This document shows, piece after piece, positions 1 to 11,800 of a stretch of DNA of 64,000 nucleotides. The stretch covers positions 5,146,001-5,210,000 of the forward strand of contig NC_135124.1 of NCBI RefSeq assembly GCF_050908995.1. The letters are read 5' to 3'. Source of the stretch: Andrena cerasifolii (lineage: Eukaryota > Arthropoda > Insecta > Hymenoptera > Andrenidae). How positions within the stretch are numbered: position 1 is the first letter of the stretch; every line of letters begins with the position of its first letter. Below the pieces are notes generated by a model, which was not told the DNA's origin, ran no database searches, and worked only from the letters and a program-made list of their open reading frames with translations. The translations under genes and the position numbers were made by a program.

Positions 1-342
1 AATAATATTAAATAATATTATTTAGGTATTGTTCTTGATGAGCTTTCTGTTAAATACTTCTTATGAAACCATTAATTACTTATGTTATGATTTTCATAGC
101 TTTTATTAAATAAACATATGAAGAATATTATATTATATTGTTAAGTAAAACTAGTACCTAATATTTTAGTACTTTTCTTTATATTGTGTAAATTTTTTAA
201 TAAATGTTCTAATGTAACTTGTTTCCATGGAACTTTCATTATATAGGTTCTAAAATATCTGTTCCATGAGAACACTTTTTAAAGAAGTTCCTGAAGGTAA
301 AATTTTTTTCAATAAAAATTCCACAGGAACAGATATTTTTTT
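1..342. other. AT-rich non-coding stretch
   Basis: No open frame of note and no recognisable gene. A weak hairpin around 255-335 pairs an AGATATTTT-like run with AAAATATCT flanking a GGAACAG motif. Probably intergenic or intronic. Confidence 0.5.
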
Positions 343-487
343 AAGCGAAATAGTTTGGCAAAACGTGCGACACGGACAGTGGTAGTCACGCGCGTCACGC
401 GATTCTTTAACGCTGAGCGGCAGTGGCTCACACGCCGCCGTTGACTACCACTGTCGACGCCGCACGTTTTACCAAACTATTTCGCTT
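343..487. mobile_element. 145-bp palindromic MITE
   Basis: The two ends are inverted copies of each other for about 45 bases. Both begin AAGCGAAATAGTTTGG and continue to a GACAGTGGTAGTCA motif near the centre. The middle is GC-rich with CGCG runs. No target duplication is certain, so the family is not assigned. Confidence 0.7.
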
Positions 488-2851
488 CTGTATTGAAAAC
501 AAAATGTGTTTTACCACTTCTGTTGATGGTTTCCGAAGGAAAAATGTCTGCTGCATCGCGTGGTGTAGTCAGATTTTCTCCCCGACCCTTAGTTTTTGAA
601 ATATATAGAAATATATCTGCAAAAATTGGTGCGTTTCGGGTGTCCCTTTCCATTTGATCATTGTTTAAACATATTTAAATGTTCATAATTCAATAATAAC
701 TTATATCATTGTGTTCGCGAGGGTTCATTGAACAACTTGACGGAACGTGCAACCAAATAAATATTACTGTTTGAACACAAAAGATATTCAAATTTGAAAA
801 TTTGCATTCTTTTTAATTCGAATTTTTCGAAACTGAGGGTGATGGCGACAAACGGTTTGCGGATTCATTATCAGCGACCAAGAATCTATAAGAGACGGCT
901 ATTGAATTTTACAGAACAGAAAAAAAAGTTCAATTTTGTTGGACAGTGTAACTTTTTAAGGAATCATATCCATGCACTTATCAAAACTTCTCCATCAACC
1001 ATTATAAGTGCCATTTATTTGATTCCAGATTGATGCCTTTTCCTTTACGAACCGTGAGGAAACTTTATTTTACTCATTTTTATTATATTTTTCTATTTAC
1101 GATGAAACATTCTCGCCGCAGTGGGGTAAGTCCGGGACAGTTGCCCCACCTAACATAAAATGGTTATTAAAACTAATACTGACATTATTCATTTTATCAG
1201 AATAAAACTAATATGTTTAATATATTACACGAATTTAATATAATACTATGACACCACTCCCTGGCGGAGCAACTCGCCCGGATATACCCTATCGCCAAGT
1301 CTAGACAAAATAATTTTTTAAACTTGTTCAAACCGTAAACTTGCTACATAATACGTGTCTGAACATTATAACGAATCACGAAAGCATATTTATTTATTAA
1401 TAGGAACAAGCCCAAAACCTTTGTCCCTAACGATCTCACCTTAACTATTACAATTTAACAATAAATATCATGTATTTTATTTGTTATATCATTAAGGTAA
1501 TTCTTACAGACCGTAATAATTCATTTTATGCAATAGCTAGAGGTTGAATAGTAAAATTGCCGCCCTTCCTTTATAGTATGATTTCGCCATCACTTCCTAC
1601 TAACGTCGTCGCCTTTTTGACGCTCAAGTGGCACTTTCATTTTTCAACATTAATTTTTAAGTTCTAGGTACACATGAGTACACATATTTTTTTATATTTA
1701 TGTAAATCACAATCTCGATTTAATAAAAATATTTTTTGTACATTTCTTTTTTACGTTTTTACTACATAAAATAAATAAAGTGGCGATAATTGCGACACTG
1801 GCAGTAAATCGGATATCTACCCTATTGCATGTATTCATAGGCACATATTCCGGAGCACTCTGTGGAGTTTCAAAATTCCACTCTGTCTATCATTCTCTTT
1901 TTACCATCGCACCGGTCTTCCAGACTCGGTGGACAAGGAAGCGCGCGTGACCCGATCATTTTCCTTGACGAAACTCATCGGAGTTCTATGCTCCCGTCGC
2001 GTATAATTCGAAACTTTTCAACCCGCCTTGGTTTGCATAACGGCTCCGCAAAGGATGTTTCAGACCCACGGCTGGGAAAACGCAAAACGTGGGGTGTACA
2101 CCGTCCGATTAACGTCACTGTCGCAACCAGGCGAGGGCTGAATCTAGGAAAAGCTGCACGCAAAAGAAGACGCTGCAGGATGTCAGGATAATACACATTA
2201 TAGGCCAGCCATTATTACACAGAAGCTCCTGCCTCTTTCTACGTGCGCAACGTGAGCCGGAAGACCGACTCCCGCGTGTCTGCTTTTCCTGCATGAATGA
2301 AATGTAATTTAAGCTTACTCAAGTACCCGTATTTCCATTCATCCCACATTAACGTGCACGAGACTCCTACGTGCGTCTGATCGCGCGACTAGTCCCCATG
2401 GGCGGCATACCGTGCACGCGGACTCTTCGCGACTCTTTTCCTTTGTTACACCGGCCAGCAGAATCTGGATCCCCTCCGAAACTGTGACGATTCGGGCCTC
2501 GAATAAGGCCCGGTGAAGACTGGGTCTGATACAAGCGCGATGTAAGGCCCGGTGGAGACGAGCGGTTCGCGGCAGTCTGCCGCGCGCGTTCTAGCAGAAC
2601 ATAAAGGACAATGTTAAGTCGCAGAGGGGATTAGTGACCTACAAGCCTACAGCGTATGCTGTACACCGTTTGAAAGATCTCGCCAAGACGAATCGATTGA
2701 TACGATTTTTAACTTCGAAGTCAGGCGGGATCACCTCGAAAAGTGGCCTCAAAGTTCGAGATTTTGCGGTTTGGAACAAAAGAAACCGGTAGAAAAATCC
2801 CATCCGGCGCGACGGACCTTGGGTAGGCAGCTGAGGAAAAACCGAGGGATG
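488..2851. other. No gene recognised; repeat fragment and CpG-rich stretch
   Basis: Positions 1126-1215 hold a repeat fragment (GGGGTAAGTCCGGGACAG, then CACCTAACATAAAATGG) that recurs in diverged form near 11055-11155. Positions 1860-2830 are GC/CpG-rich and carry open frames on both strands, including about 110 codons from 1862. These lack an ATG start and resemble nothing known, so this may be a regulatory or untranslated region. Confidence 0.4.
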
Positions 2852-3401
2852 TATAGTGCCTCTACGAGCTATAGTGACTTAGGTGTGAGGTCACTCAGTG
2901 GGGTCTTAATCGACACCCTGCTGGGTACTGGCCGCTAAACGGGCCCACCTACTCCCTCTTGCAGGACTGTGTTTAGGGAAGACCAGGACAAAACCGGGGT
3001 CCTAAAGGGTAGAATCTCCAAAATTACCTGAAGCATAAAGTGATTTTAATTTAAAATAAGTTGTTAATATAAAATAATTTATATTACAACTGTTCTAATG
3101 CTGTACATATACCTTACTACAATGGATTTGTATTTAATATGTGCTGACAATGAGACAATTTTTAATAGCCAGTAGCAAAGCTTAATTTATGTCTTTTATT
3201 AATGATAATCAATTTCTTTTTTATTTTATTAAAATCGAAGTTGTAACACTTAATCTTTAGGGCCCCGATTTTGTCCTGGTCTTCCCTAAACACAGTCCTG
3301 CAAGAGGTCACGTATAGCGGCCCATACCCAGCAGGATATCGGTTAAAACCCCGCGGAGTGGCCTCACACCTAAGTCACTATAGCTCGTAGATAGTGCTAT
3401 A
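2852..3401. mobile_element. TIR element, tandem copy 1
   Basis: A non-autonomous DNA transposon of about 550 bp with terminal inverted repeats of about 160 bp. The left end starts TATAGTGCCTCTACGAGC and runs to about 3012 (AGGACAAAACCGGGGTCC). The right half from 3259 is its inverse. The AT-rich centre contains a motif TGCTGACAATGAGACA that is also present in copy 2. The right terminus is slightly rearranged (CTCGTAGATAGTGCTATA) where it meets the next copy. Confidence 0.75.
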
Positions 3402-3929
3402 TAGTGCCTCTACGAGCTATAGTGACTTAGGTGTGAGGTACCCAGCGGGCTCTTAACCGATACCCTGTTGGGTACGGGCCGCTAAACGTGCCCCCACTAC
3501 TACCTCTTGCAGGACTGTGTTTAGGGAAGACCAGGACAAAACCTGGGCCCTAAAGGGTAAAATAAGATATTAATATAAAATAATTTATATTGCTACTGTT
3601 GTAATGCAGTAGGTACATATACCTTACTGAAATGGATTTGTATTTAATATGTGCTGACAATGAGACAATTTTTAATAGCCAGTAGCAAAGCTTACCTGGT
3701 GTCTTTTAATAGTGATAAACAGTATCTTCAATTTCTGTCTTATTTTTTTAAAATCGAATTTGTAACACTCAATCTATAGGGCCCCGGTTTTGTCCTGATC
3801 CTCCCTAATCACAGTCCTGCAAGAGGTAGTAGGGGGCCACGTTTAGCGGCCCATACCCAGCAGGATATCGGTTAAGACCCCGCTGAGTGACCTCACACCT
3901 AAGTCACTATAGCTCGTAGAGGCACTATA
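3400..3929. mobile_element. TIR element, tandem copy 2
   Basis: A second 530-bp copy of the element to its left, abutting head to tail and sharing the TATA at the junction. The left TIR is about 3400-3560 and the right TIR about 3778-3929, ending GCTCGTAGAGGCACTATA. The interiors of both copies match closely (AGCCAGTAGCAAAGCTTA in both), so the pair is either a duplication or an insertion of one copy at the end of the other. Confidence 0.75.
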
Positions 3930-5357
3930 AGCGGTACTCTAGCAGACTGGGCGGCAAATGGGCCTCATGACCTTAAGGGGACTAGGCAGTGGAAAAATCG
4001 ATTTTTTTATTGCATTTTCCGAAAGTACTATCTTTTCCCAATAAAATGCCGCTTGAATTATAGTAGAATTTGCAAAATTGTAGATTTGACAGCTAAAAAC
4101 GTCAAGCGGGAACATGTAGCGTCGCATTTGCCCAGGAACTTTAAACGGGTTTTTCTCGAATATTTTTTTTCTCTTCATTTTTTTCGTGATTGTGAACGAA
4201 TTGAGGTTCAGATCCACTTGGAAAAAATTACAGGATGTGTAGAACATGTGCCATTTCGGCGCAAACCTCTGATATGGTCCGTAAAAATTCGAGACTTTCA
4301 TAAAAAAAATTAAGAAGTCACCGGATTTAAAGCTTCAGCTATTTCAGTGCAGTTCTAAACACCTTCAAAGTGACATTAAAAATTTTGTACATTTCCAAAT
4401 ATGCACACATGCTTAGTGTAATTCGTATCGTTATTTACTTGCGCTTTCAAATCGATTGTATTATTTACTACAGACAAGTCCACTACACGCTTTGAAATAT
4501 ATTTAAGGTGAAACCGCTACTATTTTATATAACATGCTTAACAAACGTAAACGAGTTACTCGTGATGCTCCAACAGGCAGTTACATTATGGTTAGACAAT
4601 GCTATATTGTAGCTGCACAAGATATTTTTTACTGATCTCAAAAACCACTATATACGCTGTTATATTTGAACATATATTATGTACAGAGCTATTACATATG
4701 TACTTATTCGCAACCTATAGTCACACTTTTTATTTAAATTAAACTGCTGACTTTTTCTTACATAAGTCGACTCCCCGCAGTATTCTACAGATAAAAGTAG
4801 CTACTATATAATTTCAAAATATGACCAGAGAGAATTAAAAACTATACGACATATTTCATATTTTATGTCTGTATTCAAACACTGAATCTTCGTGTTCAAG
4901 TTGTGCTCCAGCCTGTCCCAGTTTCTAGAACCCCCCTGTATGCGCACATAAAGCGGATGAAGGTATAATTTAATACGTCCAACTCGTTTTTATTCGTTGA
5001 ATACACCTGCCAAGTGCAATTGTTGACATAACTGGCACGGTGAATTTTTTAAAAATAATTGACAAACAGAAATAAGTGTCTTAACCACCAGAGGAGAGAT
5101 TCACAAATCTGAGTCTACAGAACTGTTACTCGCAAGTAAAAATTGCGTATCAGCAAGAGACAAATACATTTATGCTCTAGGCAGGCTTCAGGTTTACTAC
5201 AAAGTGTATCGCTGCTGGAAGTAGACGTCCTCTGCGAGACACGAATTCTGGAAACCTTTGCAGGCTTTAATCGCGAGCCATCGAGCCACCGCGCCGTTTC
5301 AATGGGGGAGTATAGTACAGGGGACAGGAAGGGGGTAAAAATCGGTGAAGAGGAATC
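3930..5357. other. No gene recognised
   Basis: AT-rich DNA. The overlapping open frames on both strands at 3939-4313 use non-ATG starts and have no recognisable content. Nothing else can be supported. Confidence 0.4.
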
Positions 5358-5636
5358 ATGGCTGGATGCACTCCCTCCCTATGTTCACGCACTTTTACCG
5401 TCAGCCAGCATCGGCACTGCTTCTACATTTTTCGAGGGGGAACCGACGACCTGTTGAACGCGCTGTCCTACCGAGAGGAATCGCGCGAATCGTTCAGGGC
5501 GTTGTTTCAAAATATTCTGGAGACACGAATGTCCAGTGAAATTTACACGAGTGCTCGTGAGAATCGAAAGCAGAATTATCAACTGGATCTAATAGAAAAT
5601 ATTGAAACACACACTGTTCTCAAAAATAAATTGTGA
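5358..5636 (+). CDS. Small ORF of 92 codons, unrecognised
   Basis: An ATG-initiated ORF in a locally GC-rich stretch. The N-terminal third is cysteine- and histidine-containing. The C-terminal half is charged and predicted helical by eye (RESFRALFQNILETRM, then NYQLDLIENIETH). I do not recognise the product. Other frames here are also open (5143-5457, 5345-5539), which weakens the case. It could equally be a chance frame or part of an exon. Confidence 0.2.
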   Translation: MAGCTPSLCSRTFTVSQHRHCFYIFRGGTDDLLNALSYREESRESFRALFQNILETRMSSEIYTSARENRKQNYQLDLIENIETHTVLKNKL

Positions 5637-5891
5637 AAGTGTAAGTACATTATAGGTACATAATAGAGAATGTACATTACTTGATCATGTTGCACAACAA
5701 AATTAGAACGAACTGCGGGAAAATTGTTAATAGTACTCTCCTTCATGGTGAAATAAATTTATCAATGAGTCTAGCACTTTGACTGGCGAAGACGTGTTTT
5801 CACGCCGAGGGATATCTCCATCCTTTGTACGCAGCTTTAGCGTGTTTTCGCGTTGATATTTTCTGGAAAGCGTTGAAAGTATTGTTCGGCA

Positions 5892-6188
5892 GTAGCCGAA
5901 AGTGTATTTTGTATTTTGTTTTTCCTGTGTTATTTACACAGGGTGGATGGCGTTTCAAGCATTTTGCTTATATTGCCCAACGAACATTTATTTTTTATTT
6001 TAGTTTCATTTCCATTTTTCCCTCCTCTCCTTCGGGCCCCAGCAGCAGCAGCGCACCGGGAGAAAGGTGAGGTCCGGTCACCCATCTTTCCCCAATACAC
6101 CGCTCCGTGACGCTTAAACTTCGGTGATCTAACGAGAACCGGTGTATTCATCACGGCTACGGCCGCTGGTAGCCAAAAGTGTATTTTG
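5892..6188 (-). mobile_element. 5S rRNA-derived SINE (SINE3-like), copy 1
   Basis: Read on the minus strand from 6168, the element opens with a 5S rRNA-like head (GAATACACCGGTTCTCGT, GATCACCGAAGTTTAAGC). The box C equivalent GATGGGTGACC is intact at 6076-6086. A CTGCTGCTGCTGG body follows, then a 3' stem-loop at 5924-5942 (CCTGTGT / ACACAGG) and an A-rich tail AAAACAAAATACAAAAT. Body 5912-6168 is flanked by a 20-base target duplication with one mismatch: GTAGCCGAAAGTGTATTTTG at 5892-5911 and GTAGCCAAAAGTGTATTTTG at 6169-6188. SINE3 elements are known to use the internal 5S promoter and a partner LINE for retrotransposition. That this copy works the same way is inference. Confidence 0.85.
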
Positions 6189-6751
6189 GAAACAATGCGA
6201 GCTCGAATATCGCGTTGTAAGCACATGTATACATGTTTCTTTGCCTCAGCGACCCTGCGCTGTCCGGCAGCTGAGTCTGACGATGAGAGTCTAAAATGAA
6301 AATTTAAATTTTTAGGTATTTTATTTATTACATCTTTGCGAGAGATGTAACGAATGGATTGGCGAGGTTGTTCTGATGAAAATTAATCTAAATTAAATAA
6401 TTGAATTAGGGATGTGTAATTAATTATTGCGTATAATTAAAAATAATCCGAGTTAAAAAGTGGTTAGTCCGAAATCTAAAGGTCTATTCACACATCAGTG
6501 ATATCCGGGTACATATCGGGACGACTATTAATATTTACTTCTCTTCTAAATTTTGAATGACGAGGAATTGAGAATCGGAGAAAAAGAATATGAGAATCGG
6601 ATATTGACGTGTAGTAAGGTGTCCTTTATAATGACTTTTTTTTTAAATTCAAGAATTCGGTCCGAGACGCCACCTGATTTATTTCCCTTTGGCGTGATAA
6701 ATATGTGCGCAAAATTTCGGCTCGATCAAGCAACTCTACACTGCGTGTAAT
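6189..6751. other. No gene recognised
   Basis: AT-rich non-coding DNA. Nothing recognisable on either strand. Confidence 0.4.
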
Positions 6752-6906
6752 TTAAGAAGGAACCCGTTTCGCGCATGTAGAATGAGCTCATTGGCTCCGA
6801 AGAAGCGTTGGTGGGGGTACAGCCAATAGTGGCTTCTCCCGGCACCAATGAGCGTCAACCTGCGCAGAAGCGGTCTAAACTCGTCGGTCGGCAGGTTCCT
6901 TCTTAA
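6752..6906. mobile_element. TTAA-flanked MITE, 155 bp
   Basis: TTAA at 6752-6755 and 6903-6906 bracket an element with termini GAAGGAACCCG and, inverted, GAAGGAACCTGCC. The interior is GC-rich for the neighbourhood. A TTAA target with purine-starting termini fits Kolobok-like or piggyBac-like mobilisation, but the TIRs are short. Confidence 0.6.
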
Positions 6907-7017
6907 ATGACACGGAGTATAGTTTCGAACAAAACTACAGTTTTGCAAACAGCTGTTTTTTTTTTTAATATGCAACCCTGTACGCAAGCAAATGTACGAT
7001 GGAACTGGAGTCGAGAC

Positions 7018-7076
7018 AATCGATAACTTATTGATAGTTAACGATATATCGATAATATCGTTAAGATATCGTTAAG
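7018..7076. repeat. Degenerate TATCGATA/TATCGTTA repeats
   Basis: A short run of overlapping ATCGATA, ATATCGTTA and related palindromic words (GATATATCGATAATATCG). It resembles degenerate simple sequence. No function can be assigned. Confidence 0.4.
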
Positions 7077-7088
7077 TGGTGGAAAAAC

Positions 7089-7231
7089 AAATTTTTCTTT
7101 CAGTGTTTTCTGTATTCTCGAGAAAAATAGTAGGAATGTCTGCTACCTACTATTGCTAATCTTTTATATGGTAAGCAGATATCCCTACTATTTTTCTCGA
7201 GAATACCGAAAACACTGAAAGAAAAAATTCT
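7089..7231. mobile_element. Hairpin MITE
   Basis: Two arms of about 60 bases are inverted copies (TTTCTTTCAGTGTTTTC, ATTCTCGAGAAAAATAGTAGG), separated by a short loop. The target duplication is unclear. It has no coding capacity. Confidence 0.65.
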
Positions 7232-7248
7232 TTTAACCCATCGTATAT

Positions 7249-7787
7249 AGGGTCATTTCGGGGGAGACGCACCACTTTTTTTCGATTGCTTATAAAGTCT
7301 TAAATAAATATAACTGAAAATTTAGGTAAATGTAGTTTGATTGTTTATTTCAATCTCTTTGACAAAATAACATATTAAATATATGAAAACCTTATTTTAA
7401 TATTAAAATACGCTTTCTAAAAAACTTCGAAAAAGTGCATCTTACCCTCTTCTCCCTACTTTCATTTATTTTTTTCTCTTCTACACATATTACAGAGGGG
7501 AGGATACATGGTACATGTTTCGTGGAGCCACTTTGAGCACTCCGGGCAACGAATCCAATTTACTCACCGTTCACACAATTTTTTCGCCTCAAATCCAACG
7601 CAACGAAAAGTTTTTTCAATTTTAATGAACTTAAACCGCACGATCGATGTGATTCGTTTAATAAGGTTATGTTTGTAGATAAGAACACGCGTCTTAGGCG
7701 TTGAAACAGTGCTGCCACTTATGTAGTGTGGCCGGAACAGGAACTGGTGCATCTCTCCGCTAGGTGCGTCTCTCTCGGAATGACCCT
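7249..7787. mobile_element. AGGGT-terminus element, 539 bp
   Basis: The left end AGGGTCATTTCGGGGGAGAC and the inverted right end AGGGTCATTCCGAGAGAGAC form TIRs of about 26 bp. The interior has no convincing coding frame. The terminus belongs to the same loose AGGGT group as the elements at 9174, 42664 and 52516. Confidence 0.65.
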
Positions 7788-8842
7788 AAATACTTTCCTA
7801 CGCGAGGCTATTGTTTTGAAAACGCGTGCGTGCGGACTGACTATGGCATCCGTGGATAAGTTTTATTTTTTTCTTAACTGTTCCCAAAACCTGTCCACTT
7901 TTTTTAAAAAGGCATTTATTAGTTGAAGACTTAACGACGTCAAATCGCGATTTGAAACTTTGACATCGATTACTGTTAAGTATATTAACAATAAACAAAA
8001 TACTCTATATACAGTTTAAGAAAGCATTCCTTCAGCTTTAAAACGAACCCAAGACGGTGGCAAAATCTTTAAAAATGACCGAGATATTACAATTTAAGTG
8101 ACGACGCTTCAGCCAATATTATTCGAATTTCCGAAACTTTAATATTAAATATTTCGAAAACTATTTGACACAGGCCGTTGAAATTCACCATACTTTGTTT
8201 TTGCGAGGTTATCGAAAACTGCTGTAATTTTCAAGAGAATCGGTGAAACTAAATTTTTCACCCATTCCTTTTGACGCGGAATAGCTCGGCCTTAATATTT
8301 TCGTTTCCCTCTAAATCTATAAAACTGATATACCCACGATAAACGACGCAAATGCCAAAATGAACAGACACGCGCCTTTTGTTTCCACTGAAAATTTTAA
8401 CTGACACTTACATCGTTTACCATTTGAGCTCCTCAACCCCGAATGTATAACCGCGCGTAGGGTCTAGCAGACTAATAGAGGAAGTTAAAGAAAAAGGAGC
8501 GTTAACGCCCGGGACCAGTGATATCGTACCCTCGCGCGAAGTTTTCAGTGGCTACGAAAACGCATTTCAAAGCGTTGCCGGCTGCACTTTCACCTTGCTC
8601 CGATTTTCCCCGACAGAAACGCTCCCCCGCCACAGCGTCTGTACGTAGAAACGCGAAAATCAAAGTAACCCGCGAAACAATATACTTTCTTGCGGTGCGT
8701 CACGCTGCTCCACTTTCCCTTCTGTCTTTTCGTTTTAATGACACGCATCAGGATCATTCGTAATGATCGGTGCTGGCCGCACGAAAATTGCACTTTACAT
8801 AATGTCCCTACTCGACGGCAGCCAAGGGAGCAGTAGTCGTCG
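7788..8842. other. Upstream region of the secreted-protein gene
   Basis: No gene seen. AT-rich to about 8450, then GC-richer up to the TATA box. Several frames are open between 8518 and 8910 on both strands, but none shows recognisable content. Confidence 0.4.
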
Positions 8843-8880
8843 TATAAAAAGAGAAAATCGGATGACGGACGGCCGCCAGT
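8843..8880 (+). promoter_or_regulatory. TATA box and initiator of the secreted-protein gene
   Basis: TATAAAAA at 8843-8850 lies 27-34 bases upstream of an initiator-like CCAGTT whose CAGT is at 8877-8880. The predicted cap site leaves only about 12 bases before the first ATG at 8889 (or 27 before the ATG at 8904). Spacing and motif match the arthropod TATA plus Inr arrangement; the start itself is inferred. Confidence 0.6.
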
Positions 8881-8888
8881 TTCACCCG

Positions 8889-11800
8889 ATGGGACGTCCA
8901 AGGATGGCAAAACTCGCGACGATCGCGATCGTCCTTCTAGCTTGCGGTATCACACTGTCGCGGGCAATCCGCCGCGAGAGCGAGCCGTGGAAATCGATCG
9001 AGAAGAGGACACTGGCGACAGGTGAACGAAACATTCCGTTAGAGGCACGATAAAATTGTACTGTTGGATATGCAAGAGGCCCCTTTTTGCATAACGCGCA
9101 TAGTTGGGCTTCTCATTCTTTTCTACATATGCCCTGTAAATTTCATTGCCGTGTCTTTAAAATTGACTGATCTAGGGTGAAGGACCCAATTACTGACAAC
9201 TAACCAATTACTGTCTGCTTAAGCTGTTTTACTTAAAAAAAATAATAAATAAACGTTGTAAAGTCGTACAGGAAAAGAATTATGTAATTCAACCTGTAAT
9301 CTGGACTATAGATTATATACTATAGTTTATTTATTCGTTATTTTAAGTAAAATAGATTAAGGTGACAGTAATTGGTTAGGTGGCAGTAATTGGGTCCTTT
9401 ACCCTGTGTTAAATTTTGTGAATCGATGTTGACCAAAGGGAACATCCCCCGAACCCGGAAATTCGAAGAATTCTGAAACTTTGTGGATATGTAGGGAATT
9501 TCCCCCTGATTACAACGGAATTTTTGTTTGCTGAACAAATTCACTATAAGGGGGTGAAATTAACTCCCGAAAATTCGGCTATTTTCCGATTTTGTGTTAT
9601 AACTCGCGAAATGTAAGAGATAAAAAAAAAGTTCCAAGACAAAAGTTACTTCTTTTAATTAGATCTAACATTTGGTAAAAATAATTATTTTACAGTTCAC
9701 GAGTTATAACAGAAAATCGGGAAATCACCGGATTTTCGGGGGTTAATTTCAGCCCCTTCGAGTGAATTTGGGCAGCAAATAAAAATTGCGTTGTAATTAG
9801 GAGGCTGTCCCCTATATTTTCACAAAGTTTCAGAATTTTTGGGATTTTTGGGTTCGGGGTTCTTCCCTCTATTTTAGCAAATATCATGCAAATATTAGAT
9901 AAATAATAAAAAATAATGTTAAAAAACAAATCTTTTCTATATTTCTCCACCTTATGCAAGAAGGGATATAATTAAAATTAATTTCACTGATTAATTTATC
10001 ACATATACTTCCGATTGTAATAATGCAACTACAAAAGAAAAAATTGCAAATTTTTAAATATTATAGACAGTTTTACGACAACTTCACTGTGTGTCAAAAA
10101 TATTTAACATCGTAATGTTTACAGAAACTGACTTTTGGCACTGAAACTACCCTTGCATCCAACAGTATAATTTTCAGTAACACGAGGACTCGGATCCATT
10201 TGTTTACCAAAACATATTTGTAAAACGATTTGATAGAAGTATTAGGCAGTGTGTTCGTAACTTATCTTTAGTAGTTTCACGATGAAAGCACATGGAGAAT
10301 AACTGATTAAAAGGTTACACTCAAACGGTTCAAAAATGGAACATCAACTTTGGAATTTTTTCTCTAATGAACTGTTGTCTTTTGCATTATTAGAAAAAGC
10401 AAGGTGTAGTTGAATAACTATGTGATCAAAAGTTTTCGAGTAAATAATAAACAGACGGTCCATGAAATTTTAGGTAAGTTATCGAGTTTTGTTTACTTTT
10501 GTTTTTTGATTTTGCAGTTTAAAAAATGAAAATACAGAAGGTACTCGAATGTAGCCGCCTTTAGACAGTTCCAGAGAATGTTACCTGAAAGTTTTATGTA
10601 TGTAAATCGATCTAACATTTCTGGCAGTATCCCCTTCACTGACTTCATAAACGTAACTTCGGGAGAGCCGCGATTTAATAGAAACAAGGGAATTCTGTTT
10701 TGTCTTACACAGCGATTTTTAGTCACACAAGTTAAAAAACATAAGATTAAATCCTGTGATGACTAGCGAGTCAATAGTATTGAGTATTAAGGGGTGATGC
10801 TCAGTCAGGAGGCCGAAAAAAGGGAGGTCTTTGGAAATTTTTTACTCCAAAGCTGTAACACGTTTCTCAAAAATCTTGTTTTCCTTTTAAGGATTGCATC
10901 TAGTACCGTGCATCGTAATTTTTTTATTTACAAATATTTAACAATAACTAAGTTATTATCCATCACTCTAAAACTAATTATTATTGTACAATATATATCG
11001 TTGAAGTAGAAGAAGCTACGAATCTTCTAAGAACACTAATAAAAGATAAGTAATAGGTTATGTCCGAGAGAATTGGCTCACCTAATATAAAATGGCTAAA
11101 AAATTAATACTGATATTATTTATTTTATCATAATAAACCTAAGATTTTTTTAAATTGTATGCTGATTTAGAAAAACTGGCCAATATTAGCTGAAAATCGG
11201 GTTAAAAACTGAAGTCATGACATCTGACCATCTCTCCTGAAATACCGGGAGAATTGGTTCGCATTTTTGGGAGAGTTGGTTCGCATTTTTGAGAGAGATG
11301 GTTCACACAATTATTAATGAAAAAATAATAAAGAAGAATGCAAAATTATTTATGAGTGAATAGTACCACTACAGAATCACAGCGCATGTCCTTCAGTGCT
11401 TTGGCTGCAAGAATCAGTTAAATTCTAATGCATAAGATAATAAAGGTTTATAATACTCAAACATAATTGGATGTTCAGAATAATAGTCAATATAAAATAT
11501 AAATAGTATTATTATGGGCAGGGGTGGATTTGTGTATAGGCTAACAAGGGGAGGACACCATGTGGTAGGCGTCGATTTTTATGAGCCTTGGCACGATGGA
11601 TCTATGTCGGAAATAAGTAAATAGGTGTCCGAGCGTTTCTGCCAATGGGCCTTAATAATAGAGATATTTACATGGAAATTATTAAAAATTTCATAGTGGC
11701 CGTGGGGTTTTAAGGGGTAAAAATCACACATTACCCTGGCACCCCCCCCCCCCCGGGGATTCTCCACTGGAGGAGTCGGGGTGACTTTCGAAGAAGATTT

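Noticed and set aside
1862..2191. Plus-strand frame of 109 codons
   Set aside because: Begins with GTG and has no recognisable content; the minus strand is equally open.
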